A stretch of DNA of 10,258 nt from UMGS1002 sp964570825. Its GTDB lineage: Bacteria; Bacillota; Clostridia; Oscillospirales; CAG-272. The stretch covers positions 1 through 10,258 of the forward strand of contig CAZMZJ010000032.1 in assembly GCA_964570825.1 (NCBI GenBank). The letters run 5' to 3'. Below are positions 1-7,000 of the stretch, piece by piece. Within the stretch, counting starts at the first letter, position 1. Every line of letters starts with the position of its first letter. Position numbers and translations under genes: made by a program. Under the pieces are notes generated by a model that was not told the DNA's origin, searched no databases, and was given only the letters and a program-made list of their open reading frames with translations.

Positions 1-92
1 ACCTAAGCCCCGATCAAAAGCCCGGCGATTTGCTACCCAAAAGCCGCAACTTACCATTTAACCTCAAGCCTCGCAAGCGTCGCCTTGCATGA
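1..92 (+). CDS. 3' end of an upstream Rpn-family gene (partial)
   Basis: An open frame enters from the left edge (first full codon at 3) and ends at TGA 90-92. The visible residues begin LSPDQ, continue through DLLPKSRN and end in the basic tail KPRKRRLA. This lines up with the end of the complete Rpn protein downstream, which reads LTPEQVQDL and ends KPKRRRKPAS; the partial codon at 1-2 (xAC) is compatible with the Asn seen before LT in the third copy. I infer the C-terminus of another Rpn-type protein. Only about 29 residues are visible, so no catalytic part can be judged. The next gene starts 27 bases after the stop, a tandem same-strand arrangement. It could instead be a chance open frame: a second frame is also open from position 2 to TAA 59-61. 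Confidence 0.45.
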   Translation, partial: LSPDQKPGDLLPKSRNLPFNLKPRKRRLA

Positions 93-113
93 CTGCTTGT
101 TGCATGTTAGAAT
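85..113 (+). promoter_or_regulatory. candidate sigma70-type promoter of the Rpn gene
   Basis: TTGCAT (85-90) and TAGAAT (108-113) resemble -35 and -10 boxes with the ideal 17-base spacing. Transcription would begin near 119-121, at the ATG of the next gene, implying a nearly leaderless mRNA. The heptamer TTGCATG occurs twice, at 85-91 and 100-106, and a 5-bp inverted repeat (73-77 with 84-88) overlaps the -35 box; either could be an operator, but this is only inference. Confidence 0.35.
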
Positions 114-119
114 GAAGAC

Positions 120-1046
120 ATGGGCGAGAAATATATAAATGCATTCACTGATTTTGGGTTTAAGCGCATATTCGGCACAGAACCCAACAAAGATTTGCTG
201 ATTGATTTTTTGAATCAGCTGTTTTTGCCTGAAAACAAAAAGATCGTCAGCTTAACCTACTTGCCAACTGAACGCTTAGGGCAAGTTACAGCGGACCGCT
301 CCGGCGTATTCGATATATATTGCGAAACCGAAAAAGGCGAAAAGCTTATTGTCGAGATGCAAAAAGCCAGACAAGACTTTTTTAAAGACAGGTCGGTCTT
401 TTATTCGACCTTTCCGATTCAAGATCAGGCAATAAGAGGCGAATGGAACTTCAAACTGAACGCAGTTTATACGGTTGGTATTCTGGGCTTTAATTTTGCC
501 GAACACGCCGATGATGCGAAATATTTTCACCATGAAGTAAAACTCATGGATACCAAACGCAAAACGGTATTTTTCGACAAGCTTACCTATATTTACCTCG
601 AACTGCCCAAGTTTAATAAAACCGAAGACGAACTCAAAAACGATTTCGACAGATGGCTCTATGTTTTGAAAAATCTGCACACCTTTGAAAACAGGCCCGC
701 AAAAATCCAAAACCGAATCTTCAAAAAGCTCTTTGAAGTCGCCAAAATAGCAGCTTTCACAAAAGATGAAATAATGGCTTACGAAACAAGTTTAAAACAC
801 CTGCGCGATATGAACAATGTCATCGACACCGCAAGAAGAGAAGGACTTGAAGAAGGCATAGAATCAGGTAAAATACAAGTGGCGCTGAAAATGCTTAATG
901 ACGGCTTGTCGTCAGAGCTGGTTGCAAAATACACCGGTCTGACACCCGAACAGGTTCAGGATTTAAATTGCAAAAATCTGTTATGTGAACCTACGGCTGA
1001 ATACAAATCGGAAAAGCCTAAGAGAAGGCGAAAGCCCGCCTCATAA
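120..1046 (+). CDS. Rpn-family recombination-promoting nuclease / PD-(D/E)XK putative transposase
   Basis: A complete 308-residue protein of the Rpn family (PDDEXK_2, often annotated as a PD-(D/E)XK transposase). Family members in E. coli are DNA endonucleases that raise RecA-independent recombination and have been linked to phage defence. Residues 5-35 hold the family signature (YINAFTDFGFKRIFG, then DLLIDFLNQL). The nuclease core is visible as D65, E79 and Q81 in the strand LIVEMQKA, followed by the hallmark DFFKDRSVFY (86-95). The region from about 219 to 308 is the helical C-terminal module: ARREGLEEG linker, a small helix-turn-helix-like tail (MLNDGLSSELVAKYTGLTPE, 258-277), then a very basic end. 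The ATG at 120 is the only start that keeps the signature. The only purine run before it (GAAGA, 114-118) is too close for a normal Shine-Dalgarno site. Stop is TAA. Length and key residues look intact. A real mobile role is unproven, since no terminal inverted repeats were found. Confidence 0.9.
   Translation: MGEKYINAFTDFGFKRIFGTEPNKDLLIDFLNQLFLPENKKIVSLTYLPTERLGQVTADRSGVFDIYCETEKGEKLIVEMQKARQDFFKDRSVFYSTFPIQDQAIRGEWNFKLNAVYTVGILGFNFAEHADDAKYFHHEVKLMDTKRKTVFFDKLTYIYLELPKFNKTEDELKNDFDRWLYVLKNLHTFENRPAKIQNRIFKKLFEVAKIAAFTKDEIMAYETSLKHLRDMNNVIDTARREGLEEGIESGKIQVALKMLNDGLSSELVAKYTGLTPEQVQDLNCKNLLCEPTAEYKSEKPKRRRKPAS
774..1046 (+). other. possible internal start for a short in-frame C-terminal Rpn product
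   Basis: In several E. coli rpn genes an internal start produces a small protein (RpnS) that is the C-terminal domain alone and neutralises the full-length toxin RpnL. Here an in-frame ATG at 774 (residue 219) lies exactly where the nuclease part ends and would give a 90-residue tail protein. The upstream sequence has only a weak purine run (AAAAGATGAAATA). Other in-frame candidates are GTG 879 and ATG 891. This is inference from the family, not shown by a clear ribosome binding site. Confidence 0.2.
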
Positions 1047-1199
1047 GCTCGGCGCTTTATAACCGCCAAGCCGCATCTTTCCCTACCAACCCTAGAATAA
1101 TTAAAGCACCCCGCCAAGCGGAAAACATCAACGCCGCTGAAAGTCGGCGCACGGATGCACCCGACGACACATTTAGCTAAGCAAAAGTAAGCCGAGCAA
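1047..1199 (+). other. intergenic spacer with weak inverted repeats
   Basis: No gene is supported here. A 7-bp inverted repeat (GCTCGGC 1047-1053 and GCCGAGC 1191-1197) brackets the spacer, starting directly after the Rpn stop codon. Inside are two small stems: CCGC/GCGG (1111-1114 with 1118-1121) and CGCCG/CGGCG (1132-1136 with 1145-1149). None is followed by a T-run, so a terminator for the Rpn gene is not evident. The right repeat overlaps a second pair, GTAAGCC 1187-1193 with GGCTTAC 1208-1214. Confidence 0.3.
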
Positions 1200-1232
1200 T
1201 TGAGAAGGGCTTACAAAAGCGAATGTTTGAGT

Positions 1233-1277
1233 AAAGGCCATAACATCCTGCGAAAAACGCAGAATGTGATGGCCTTT
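1233..1277 (+). repeat. 45-base imperfect hairpin (inverted repeat)
   Basis: Arms 1233-1252 and 1258-1277 pair over 20 positions with only two mismatches. The outer stem is AAAGGCCAT/ATGGCCTTT (9 bp), the middle is ACAT/ATGT (4 bp), the inner is CTGCG/CGCAG (5 bp), and the loop is five A residues. The palindrome would fold equally in DNA or RNA. A smaller stem-loop (1187-1193 with 1208-1214) lies just upstream and an 8-bp perfect palindrome, GAACGTTC (1290-1297), just downstream, so the whole leader of the next gene is structured. No T-run follows, so it is not a standard terminator. It could be an RNA regulatory leader, a REP-like or MITE-like remnant, or a protein binding site. Confidence 0.6.
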
Positions 1278-1313
1278 GAATGCATTAAGGAACGTTCTTC
1301 AAGGTCGGACAAA

Positions 1314-1523
1314 ATGAGTGGCAAAATGAAAGAAATCCAAGAAAAACTAATACAGCTACAACAAGAAAAAGAAGAGGCAATAAAACAGCAGCAACAGCAA
1401 CAACAGCAAAGCAAGCTTAACACAGCCATAGCCATGCTAAAAGACGGCTTACCCCACGAAACCATCGCAAAATACACTAATCTTACAATAGAAGAAATAG
1501 CAAACCTAGCGAAAAGCAATTGA
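1314..1523 (+). CDS. small protein: coiled coil, poly-Gln and a stand-alone Rpn C-terminal tail
   Basis: A 69-residue protein if started at ATG 1314, chosen because AAGG (1301-1304) sits nine bases upstream and because a TTG start at 1200 would run coding sequence through the 1233-1277 hairpin. The N-terminal half is charged and helical (KMKEIQEKLIQLQQEKEEA), then eight consecutive Gln encoded by mixed CAG/CAA codons. The last third (AMLKDGLPHETIAKYTNLTI onward) matches the tail of the complete Rpn protein at 16 of 32 positions. The nuclease core is wholly absent. Known from the family: C-terminal-only RpnS proteins act as antitoxins to Rpn nucleases. I infer either an orphan antitoxin-like tail or the eroded 3' end of a former third rpn gene. 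The stop TGA lies inside an AT-rich repeat. Confidence 0.55.
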   Translation: MSGKMKEIQEKLIQLQQEKEEAIKQQQQQQQQSKLNTAIAMLKDGLPHETIAKYTNLTIEEIANLAKSN

Positions 1524-1553
1524 AAATTGAGAATGGATAATTGATAATTATCA
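1518..1553. repeat. AATTGA-type AT-rich repeat ending in a 12-bp palindrome
   Basis: AATTGA occurs three times (1518-1523, 1525-1530, 1539-1544), the first overlapping the stop codon of the small Rpn-tail gene. It runs into the perfect palindrome TGATAATTATCA (1542-1553). Low-complexity AATTGA/ATAATT runs of this sort are common between genes in several bacterial phyla; no function is claimed. Confidence 0.5.
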
Positions 1554-1586
1554 GCAGGCCGCAAACCCCCACCGCCTTCGGTGCCA

Positions 1587-1614
1587 CCCCCTTTAAAAAG
1601 GGGGCTATTTTTAG
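1587..1614 (+). terminator. Rho-independent-type terminator between convergent genes
   Basis: CCCCCTTT (1587-1594) pairs with AAAGGGGG (1597-1604), followed by CTA and T5 (1608-1612). The T-run is on the + strand, so it suits the Rpn block. The giant - strand gene ends at 1624 just beyond; read in its direction the stem is not followed by T residues, so it would be a poor terminator for that gene. A second small stem, CACCG/CGGTG (1570-1574 with 1579-1583), sits next to it. Paired GC hairpins like these are often dispersed intergenic repeats. Confidence 0.55.
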
Positions 1615-1623
1615 TTTGTGGGA

Positions 1624-3204
1624 TTATGGTTCGGGCTCTGGATCTGGTGCAGCTTCTGCGGATAAGCCTGCGTCTTTTGCAACTATTAGGGTTATGTCGC
1701 CGTGGTTAGGAGCATTATTTTTAATTGTTACCTTAATATCATTATCAGCAAGGATTTTCTCAGCGGTGCCGGCAACATATAAGTGCCCATTTGCAATCTT
1801 AGCTGTGCAGTTTGTTGCTGTGACTACGCTGGCAATGGTGCTTAGATTATCTAACTCAACGTAGAATGCCCAGATGTTATGTGCAGTAAGAGTGCTTGCA
1901 TTATCGCCAGTAATAGTCAGCTCGGTATCGTAGAAGGGGACAGTGCCAGTTAGGGTTACTGTGTTACCGCTCTTTGTAGCTGTTGGATTGGTCTTATCCA
2001 AGTTTGCCCAAGCAGCTGTTGCATCTTCACCAACCGTCGCACCGAAGGCTAATTGTGCTAAGCTTGCGCCACTTGGGTCAAACTCTATGGATATTCTATC
2101 GAACTCGTCGTTTTCGAGGATGCCGTTGTTGTCGACTTTAACGGTGATGGCAGTGGTGCCAGTGCCGATTAGGTAGAAGGCATCATTACCAACTGGGATT
2201 AGGTTTCTAGAACCATCTTTGGCCGCCACCCAATTATTGCCGTCATCTAGGCTTAGTTTGGCACTAGAGCTTACAAACTTTTCTAGAGTGAATTTTACTA
2301 CCCATAGGTTGGCGTTTACAGTTTCGCCGTCTTTGGGGTGCTTTTGGTAGAAGGGGATGATACCAGATATTGTTTTATCATCAATCGTAGCACCAGTCTG
2401 ATAATTATTCCAACCTGCGGGCGTAGATGCAGGCACCGATGGGGCATTATCGCCAGTATCTAGTACAGGCACTGGTAGCCTATTCCCTGCAACTGTGACG
2501 GGAACGGTGGAACCATGCCCATGAGTATCGTCGCCGCAGGTGCAGCCGCCAATGCTACCATTACCATTGCCCACGATGCATCCGCTGTTATAGGTTTCGC
2601 TAAGCTCGCCAGTGGTCGCTATCGCCCCAGTGTTTGCACAGGCATTTACAGCACCCGCATTGGCAAACACCGCACCGGCCACATATTCGCCAGACAAAGC
2701 GCCAGTGTTTTCGCAGTGCGACACAACGCCAGCCGCCGTATTAGAGTAAACCACCCCGCCCGCGCGCCGAGCCGAAATAGCCCCAGTGTTTGTGCAATAC
2801 TTCACCGTATCGGGGGTGTTATTGATGTAAGCTATGCCGCCCGCATCACCAGTGGTGGTAATCACAACGCTGCTTGTGCATCCGTCGAGAGTGCCGTTAT
2901 TAGTGTGCACCAAACCGCCCACCTGAGCCGACGTATTCGCCGCGCCAATGGTGCCGCCAATGCTCACATTTCGGATAACCCCCGCATTCTCAATGGCAAA
3001 CCCCGCCACTTTTTCTGAAGTGTTGTCAGTTATCGCCACATTCAACGTCAGGTTATAAACCTGCCCGCCAGCACCAATTTTGCTGAATAGGTTGGTGGTA
3101 AGTGCTGTTGTCGCACCAATGGTCTTGCCGTTACCATTCAGGTTGCCCGTAAAGTCGCCGCTTATAGCTGTAATGCCTGTGCCATCTATATTATCCATAA
3201 GCAC
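1624..3204 (-). CDS. C-terminal part of the giant surface protein, separated by an in-frame stop
   Basis: From ATG 3204 this reads 526 residues, but the same frame is open up to the TGA at 3289-3291, and codons 3288-3205 encode clear adhesin sequence (APFQIKDATGFNTIG). The ATG at 3204 lies inside the first strand of a beta-helix domain and has no good ribosome binding site, so I read this as the severed end of the upstream gene. Residues 1-60 are the start of the beta-helix. Residues 68-213 hold GLUG-type repeats about 25-28 residues apart, each with a Cys (109, 137, 164, 189). A Cys/His cluster follows (C209, C221, C223, H228, H230). Residues 262-395 and 397-512 are two related domains that I do not recognise, both with a Gly-x-Val/Ile-Pro-Phe-Tyr motif. 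The end is DPEPEP with no LPXTG, membrane helix or beta-barrel. Alone it lacks a signal peptide and would stay in the cytoplasm. Confidence 0.85.
   Translation of the reverse strand: MLMDNIDGTGITAISGDFTGNLNGNGKTIGATTALTTNLFSKIGAGGQVYNLTLNVAITDNTSEKVAGFAIENAGVIRNVSIGGTIGAANTSAQVGGLVHTNNGTLDGCTSSVVITTTGDAGGIAYINNTPDTVKYCTNTGAISARRAGGVVYSNTAAGVVSHCENTGALSGEYVAGAVFANAGAVNACANTGAIATTGELSETYNSGCIVGNGNGSIGGCTCGDDTHGHGSTVPVTVAGNRLPVPVLDTGDNAPSVPASTPAGWNNYQTGATIDDKTISGIIPFYQKHPKDGETVNANLWVVKFTLEKFVSSSAKLSLDDGNNWVAAKDGSRNLIPVGNDAFYLIGTGTTAITVKVDNNGILENDEFDRISIEFDPSGASLAQLAFGATVGEDATAAWANLDKTNPTATKSGNTVTLTGTVPFYDTELTITGDNASTLTAHNIWAFYVELDNLSTIASVVTATNCTAKIANGHLYVAGTAEKILADNDIKVTIKNNAPNHGDITLIVAKDAGLSAEAAPDPEPEP
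1669..2421 (-). repeat. tandem pair of unrecognised C-terminal domains
   Basis: Copy a (2020-2421) and copy b (1669-2016) share an opening Ala-x-Trp-x-Asn, the motif SGIIPFY / TGTVPFY, a Trp about 18-20 residues later (LWVVKF / IWAFYV), and a closing strand ITVKVDNN / IKVTIKNN. I do not recognise the family. The position at the extreme C-terminus, where anchoring modules usually sit, makes an attachment role possible but unproven. Confidence 0.55.
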
Positions 3205-4017
3205 ATACCATTTCTCTAAGCCGTAGTCGCCGGTGCCAATGGTGTTAAATCCTGTTGCATCTTTTATTTGGAAGGGTGCTGCGGAGCTTCAGTTGCCGCT
3301 CATGGCTTTAGTAGTAAACGTCGTAACTGTAGTGCCCGGACCTGGCAGATAAACCTTATCATAAGTAATACCCGCAGCGTTTTCAGCAGCCACATAAACT
3401 TCATATTCTGTGTCAGCCGCCAATTCGCCTAAGATTACAAAGCAGGTAGAGCCGTCTGTTTTGATATAGTCTTTATCAGAACCTTCTTCTAATACTTTCA
3501 TCGTAAACCCAACTTCGGAATCCTTAATTCTATAACTCACTGTCAATGAAGCTATTTCCGGCACATCGGCGCCCATGTCGTAGGCGAAGAAGATGGTTGC
3601 CTCATCGCCGGTCACATTGTAAGCCTTCGGAGCAGAAATCACCGGTAAACCGCCAATAGTAGTGAAGTTCCAAGTTAGTGCCACCAACGCATTGTCAAGG
3701 GTATCCTTGTTAGCATTAGTAAGTTGAACTGCATAATCCGTAGCATAATCCAACGCATCCTTCTTTATAGTCAAGGTAAGCACAGTGTTTTCATCACTCC
3801 AAACATATGACCAGTTAGCATCGCCTTCGCCAGCAAGCAACGGTGTAACACCAGCGGTTATTTCAATGCCCGCAGTGGTATCCATCGCCTTATCAAACTC
3901 AAAGGTCATCTCGATGTCGCCGGCAACCCTTATATCCTTAGCCCAGTCGCCGAACACTCGGTCTGTGCTCTCATTATGCCCCTTCTTGGACACAAACTGT
4001 GCGCTCACAAGCACCGG
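2467..4017 (-). repeat. triad 4: Ig-like, FN3-like and beta-helix, interrupted by the TGA
   Basis: The Ig-like domain (from PVLVSAQFVSKKG, with MTFEFDKAMD) and the FN3-like domain (from PVISAPKAYNVTG) are upstream of the stop. The beta-helix, from APFQIKDATG, is downstream of it. The stop therefore lies at a domain boundary, and the full triad exists only if the frame is read through. Confidence 0.7.
3289..3291 (-). other. in-frame TGA interrupting the giant gene
   Basis: Read on the - strand, the codons are AGC GGC AAC TGA AGC TCC GCA GCA CCC TTC. The frame is open for thousands of bases before and about 1660 bases after this one stop. In triad 2 the equivalent junction reads GEGTAADPF; here it is GN-stop-SSAAPF. 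Anchoring on PF puts Gly opposite the stop, so a single GGA-to-TGA change would explain it. Confidence 0.8.
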
Positions 4018-7000
4018 AGCAGCCTTGAGGTTGCCCACTAAGCTATCACCTGTCGCGTGGCTATGGCCCGCCGCTAGACAGCTGTTGCCGTCTCCGTGAG
4101 CAGAAACCACACCGCTGTTAGCCAGGGTTCCGGCCATACAACCGCCAGAATCACCAGTAGCACTCACTGTTATGTTAGCCGTAATCTCACAATTACTCAT
4201 GATACCAGAGCCAGTAACTTCATCAACCATGACACCCTTGTCAGTATCTACAGTTACGGTTCTAGCTGCATCGCCATCCAAGGTTAAGCCCACCAAGGTG
4301 CCGCTCAACTTCTTGATAACCCCGCCTGTAAGGGCTGTCTCGCCAGTCAGCTTAATAGTCAAGTCACTCACAGAACCGCTCAAGGTGTCGATAAACCCAC
4401 CAGTCATATTAGTAGCCGAAGTAGTAATGGTCTTGCCGTTACCAACTAGGTTGCCGCCAAAGTCTTTTCCTGTCCACTCAGACTTAAGCTTAATATCACT
4501 CGCCAGTATATAACTATAGCTAGAGTAAGTTTCAAGACCAATGTCCTTCAACTCTTCCTCATTGGTTATCTCCCAATGGTCGCCAACCTTGTTAAGTCTC
4601 GGTGTCTCAAACTCAACCGTTGTGCCCAAAGTCATACCAGCGGTATTCTCCGCAAAGGCTCGGGCATAATACTTAGTGCCACGGGCCAGTCCACTTGGCA
4701 CCGTAATAACCAAGTTATCCAACGCCGACAAGGTATGGGTCGCCACATTACCTTCCGTAAAGCCAGCATCCGTAGACACTTCCACCCCAACGCTCGCCAC
4801 ATCAGTAACTGGGTTACCGCCGCTCACGTAATAATCAAACTTAAACTCAGCGCTATCCTTACTCAAAGCCTTAGCCGTCAAAGCAGTTACGGTCGGTTTC
4901 GCACCCACCGCAGTGGTAAAGGTATTATTAACCGCCGCTACGGACTGAGCGCCAAAGATATCCTTCGCACTATTATCTGTTAACGCAAGCGTATACTTAG
5001 TGCCATACTTCAACGCCGCACCCGCATCCACTTTAGCTTTTGGAATAATTGTCAGGATTTTTTGTGCTTCATCCCAGCTCATGGTCAAGCCATCGTGGTC
5101 TTCGGGTTTTAGTGTCAAATTAGTAGCGTCAATAGTAGAGGCCTTCATAGGCTTACTAAAGGTCAGAACAATCTCTGGATTAACGGAAATGTCGGTGGCA
5201 TTAGCCGCAGGAGTTATCGTTACCGTAGGCACAGAGGTCAGGTTGCCCACCATAAAGGCATTATCGCCCATGGGGTGAGTATGACCGTCATTGCTACAGC
5301 TATTGCCCGCCAAAGTGCCACCTGTACCGCTTACGCAACCCATATGAGTTGCACCGCCGATAGTGCCACTAGTAACGTTATTGCTTATGGAGCCCGCCGT
5401 AGCATGACCCACAACGCCGCCGGCATAGGTAGTGCCGCTATCCGTTACAGTTACATCAACTGCAAGCGTATTATTAGCAACGGTGCCGCCGCTCATAGAG
5501 CCAACCAATCCGCCGGCCTTAGCATCTGCAATGCTTGTCGCAACAGCGCCCGCCACGTCACAGCCCACAATGCTGCCCGCAGACATTTCTCTAGCTATTG
5601 CCCCAACGTTAGCAAGAGTGCCAGTGGTAATATTAATAGCTACAGCAGTTAGCTTAACGTTAGAAACCTTCGCCGAGCCGCTAAGCACACCAAACATGGG
5701 CACTCCAAGCTTACCTATCACATTATCGCCGCCGTTATAGGTGCCGGTGAAGTTCGTTGAATCACCAATAGATGTCGTAACAGTGCTTGCATCGCTAATA
5801 GCCGCAGTCTGCATGAAATACTTCGACCAGTAAGCAGAGTTAGCACTATCAGCCAACTTGTTCAAATGCGCAACACTACCTATCCTAAACGGATCCGCAG
5901 CAGTTCCCTCGCCATCCCAAGGATGAATTGTAATGGAATCCGGAGTAGTATCCACGTGCACAGTGGTGTTAATGCCATCCGAAGTAGTCACATAAGGATA
6001 CAGATAATGCTCTGTATTCAAGCCTATTAACGTAATATTATCTTGGCTAAAGGCTACCGTCACGCCACCATTAGCATCGTAGGTGCCCTTAACAATATTG
6101 TTGCCAGCTGTATCTATAGCAGATCTAATAGTTTCTTCTGTAGCTCCAGAAGTGCCAATGTAAACCCCGGCAGTATCCGCAACAGTACTTATGGGAGTTC
6201 CGTCTACCACATTAGCGCTAAAGGTCGCCACCACAGAAATCTCACCCGTATCGGACACAGCCCGCCTATAGGTCACAGGGCTAATCTTCGGTGCCGCCGC
6301 TTCCACAGTGGTAAAGCTGCTAGAATAAAGCTCCGTTAAAGTCTTCTTATTCGCACCGCTCCAACGGTCTTGAGCCGTAGCAGCAACTTTCAGCGTATAC
6401 TCAGTGCCATAAAGCAACCTAGCATTAGGCACAGCGGTTAGAGTTCGATAATCGCTGCTCCAAGAGAAGGTGAATGCAGTGTTATCTAAAGTATTGCTAT
6501 TATAAGTCAAGCTGAATGCAGTCTCTGTAGAGTTGGTGTCCATGGGTTTAGAGAAGGTGACCACAATGCTAGAACCTACAGCTATGCTACCTGCTGCACT
6601 TTCAGGAGCCACAGTGCTAACCGCCGGAGCATAGGTTAGGTTAGAAACCATATAGCTATAGGTCGCCACATTTATTGGGTGGTTGTTAGCACCGTGAGCT
6701 AGACAGCTGTTGCCAACAAAGTTAGCCGCAGCGTTAGTGCCGTCTAATTCCGCACCCACGATACAACCGGTCTTATCACCAGTTATATCTAACTTAGCTT
6801 CTAGTCGGTTGTTTGTAATAACGTTACCTGTAGTAGCCGCACCAACTATGCCGCCAGCACAATAGCTATCGGACGTTTCGCCAGCTTTGAGTGCGCTTTC
6901 CACAGAACTGGAAATTGAAGAATTTTTAACGGAAGCAGTGCCCGCAAGCTCGCCTGCGATGCCGCCCGCGTGTCCGGCGGTGGTTTGGATGCCGTCGGTG

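Noticed and set aside
2..61. Alternative open frame from the left edge ending at TAA 59-61
   Set aside because: It is basic and short, but lacks the LSPDQ-type Rpn tail seen in the other frame, so the frame ending at 92 is preferred.
276..710. - strand open frame inside the Rpn gene
   Set aside because: Antisense shadow; the + strand frame has clear family motifs.
1221..1282. GAATG on both sides of the hairpin as a target-site duplication
   Set aside because: The copies (1221-1225 and 1278-1282) are only 5 bases and the left one is separated from the stem by seven bases, so chance is likely.
1211..1564. - strand frame with a poly-Cys run
   Set aside because: The Cys run is only the reverse reading of the CAG/CAA Gln tract; no supported start or homology.
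1624..1700. Sortase, autotransporter or type IX secretion signal at the adhesin C-terminus
   Set aside because: The tail ends DPEPEP with no LPXTG, hydrophobic segment, positive tail or beta-barrel pattern.
1541..1864. + strand frame of 107 codons crossing the terminator
   Set aside because: It runs through the hairpin and into the antisense of the adhesin's C-terminus; no recognisable protein.
2515..3018. Long open frame on the + strand (167 codons), and similar + strand frames across 3785-8926
   Set aside because: They are antisense to the repetitive adhesin, with biased Ala/Ser/Thr/His content and no family resemblance; they come from the codon bias of the real gene.
3289..3291. TGA reassigned as Gly (code 25) or Trp (code 4)
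   Set aside because: The stop aligns with a Gly, which is tempting, but the giant gene has many GGN and TGG codons and only this one TGA in about 2877 codons, and the Rpn gene has none. A reassigned codon would be frequent.
3240..3291. Selenocysteine insertion at the TGA
   Set aside because: No clear SECIS-like stem-loop follows the codon, and the equivalent position in the other triads is not Cys.
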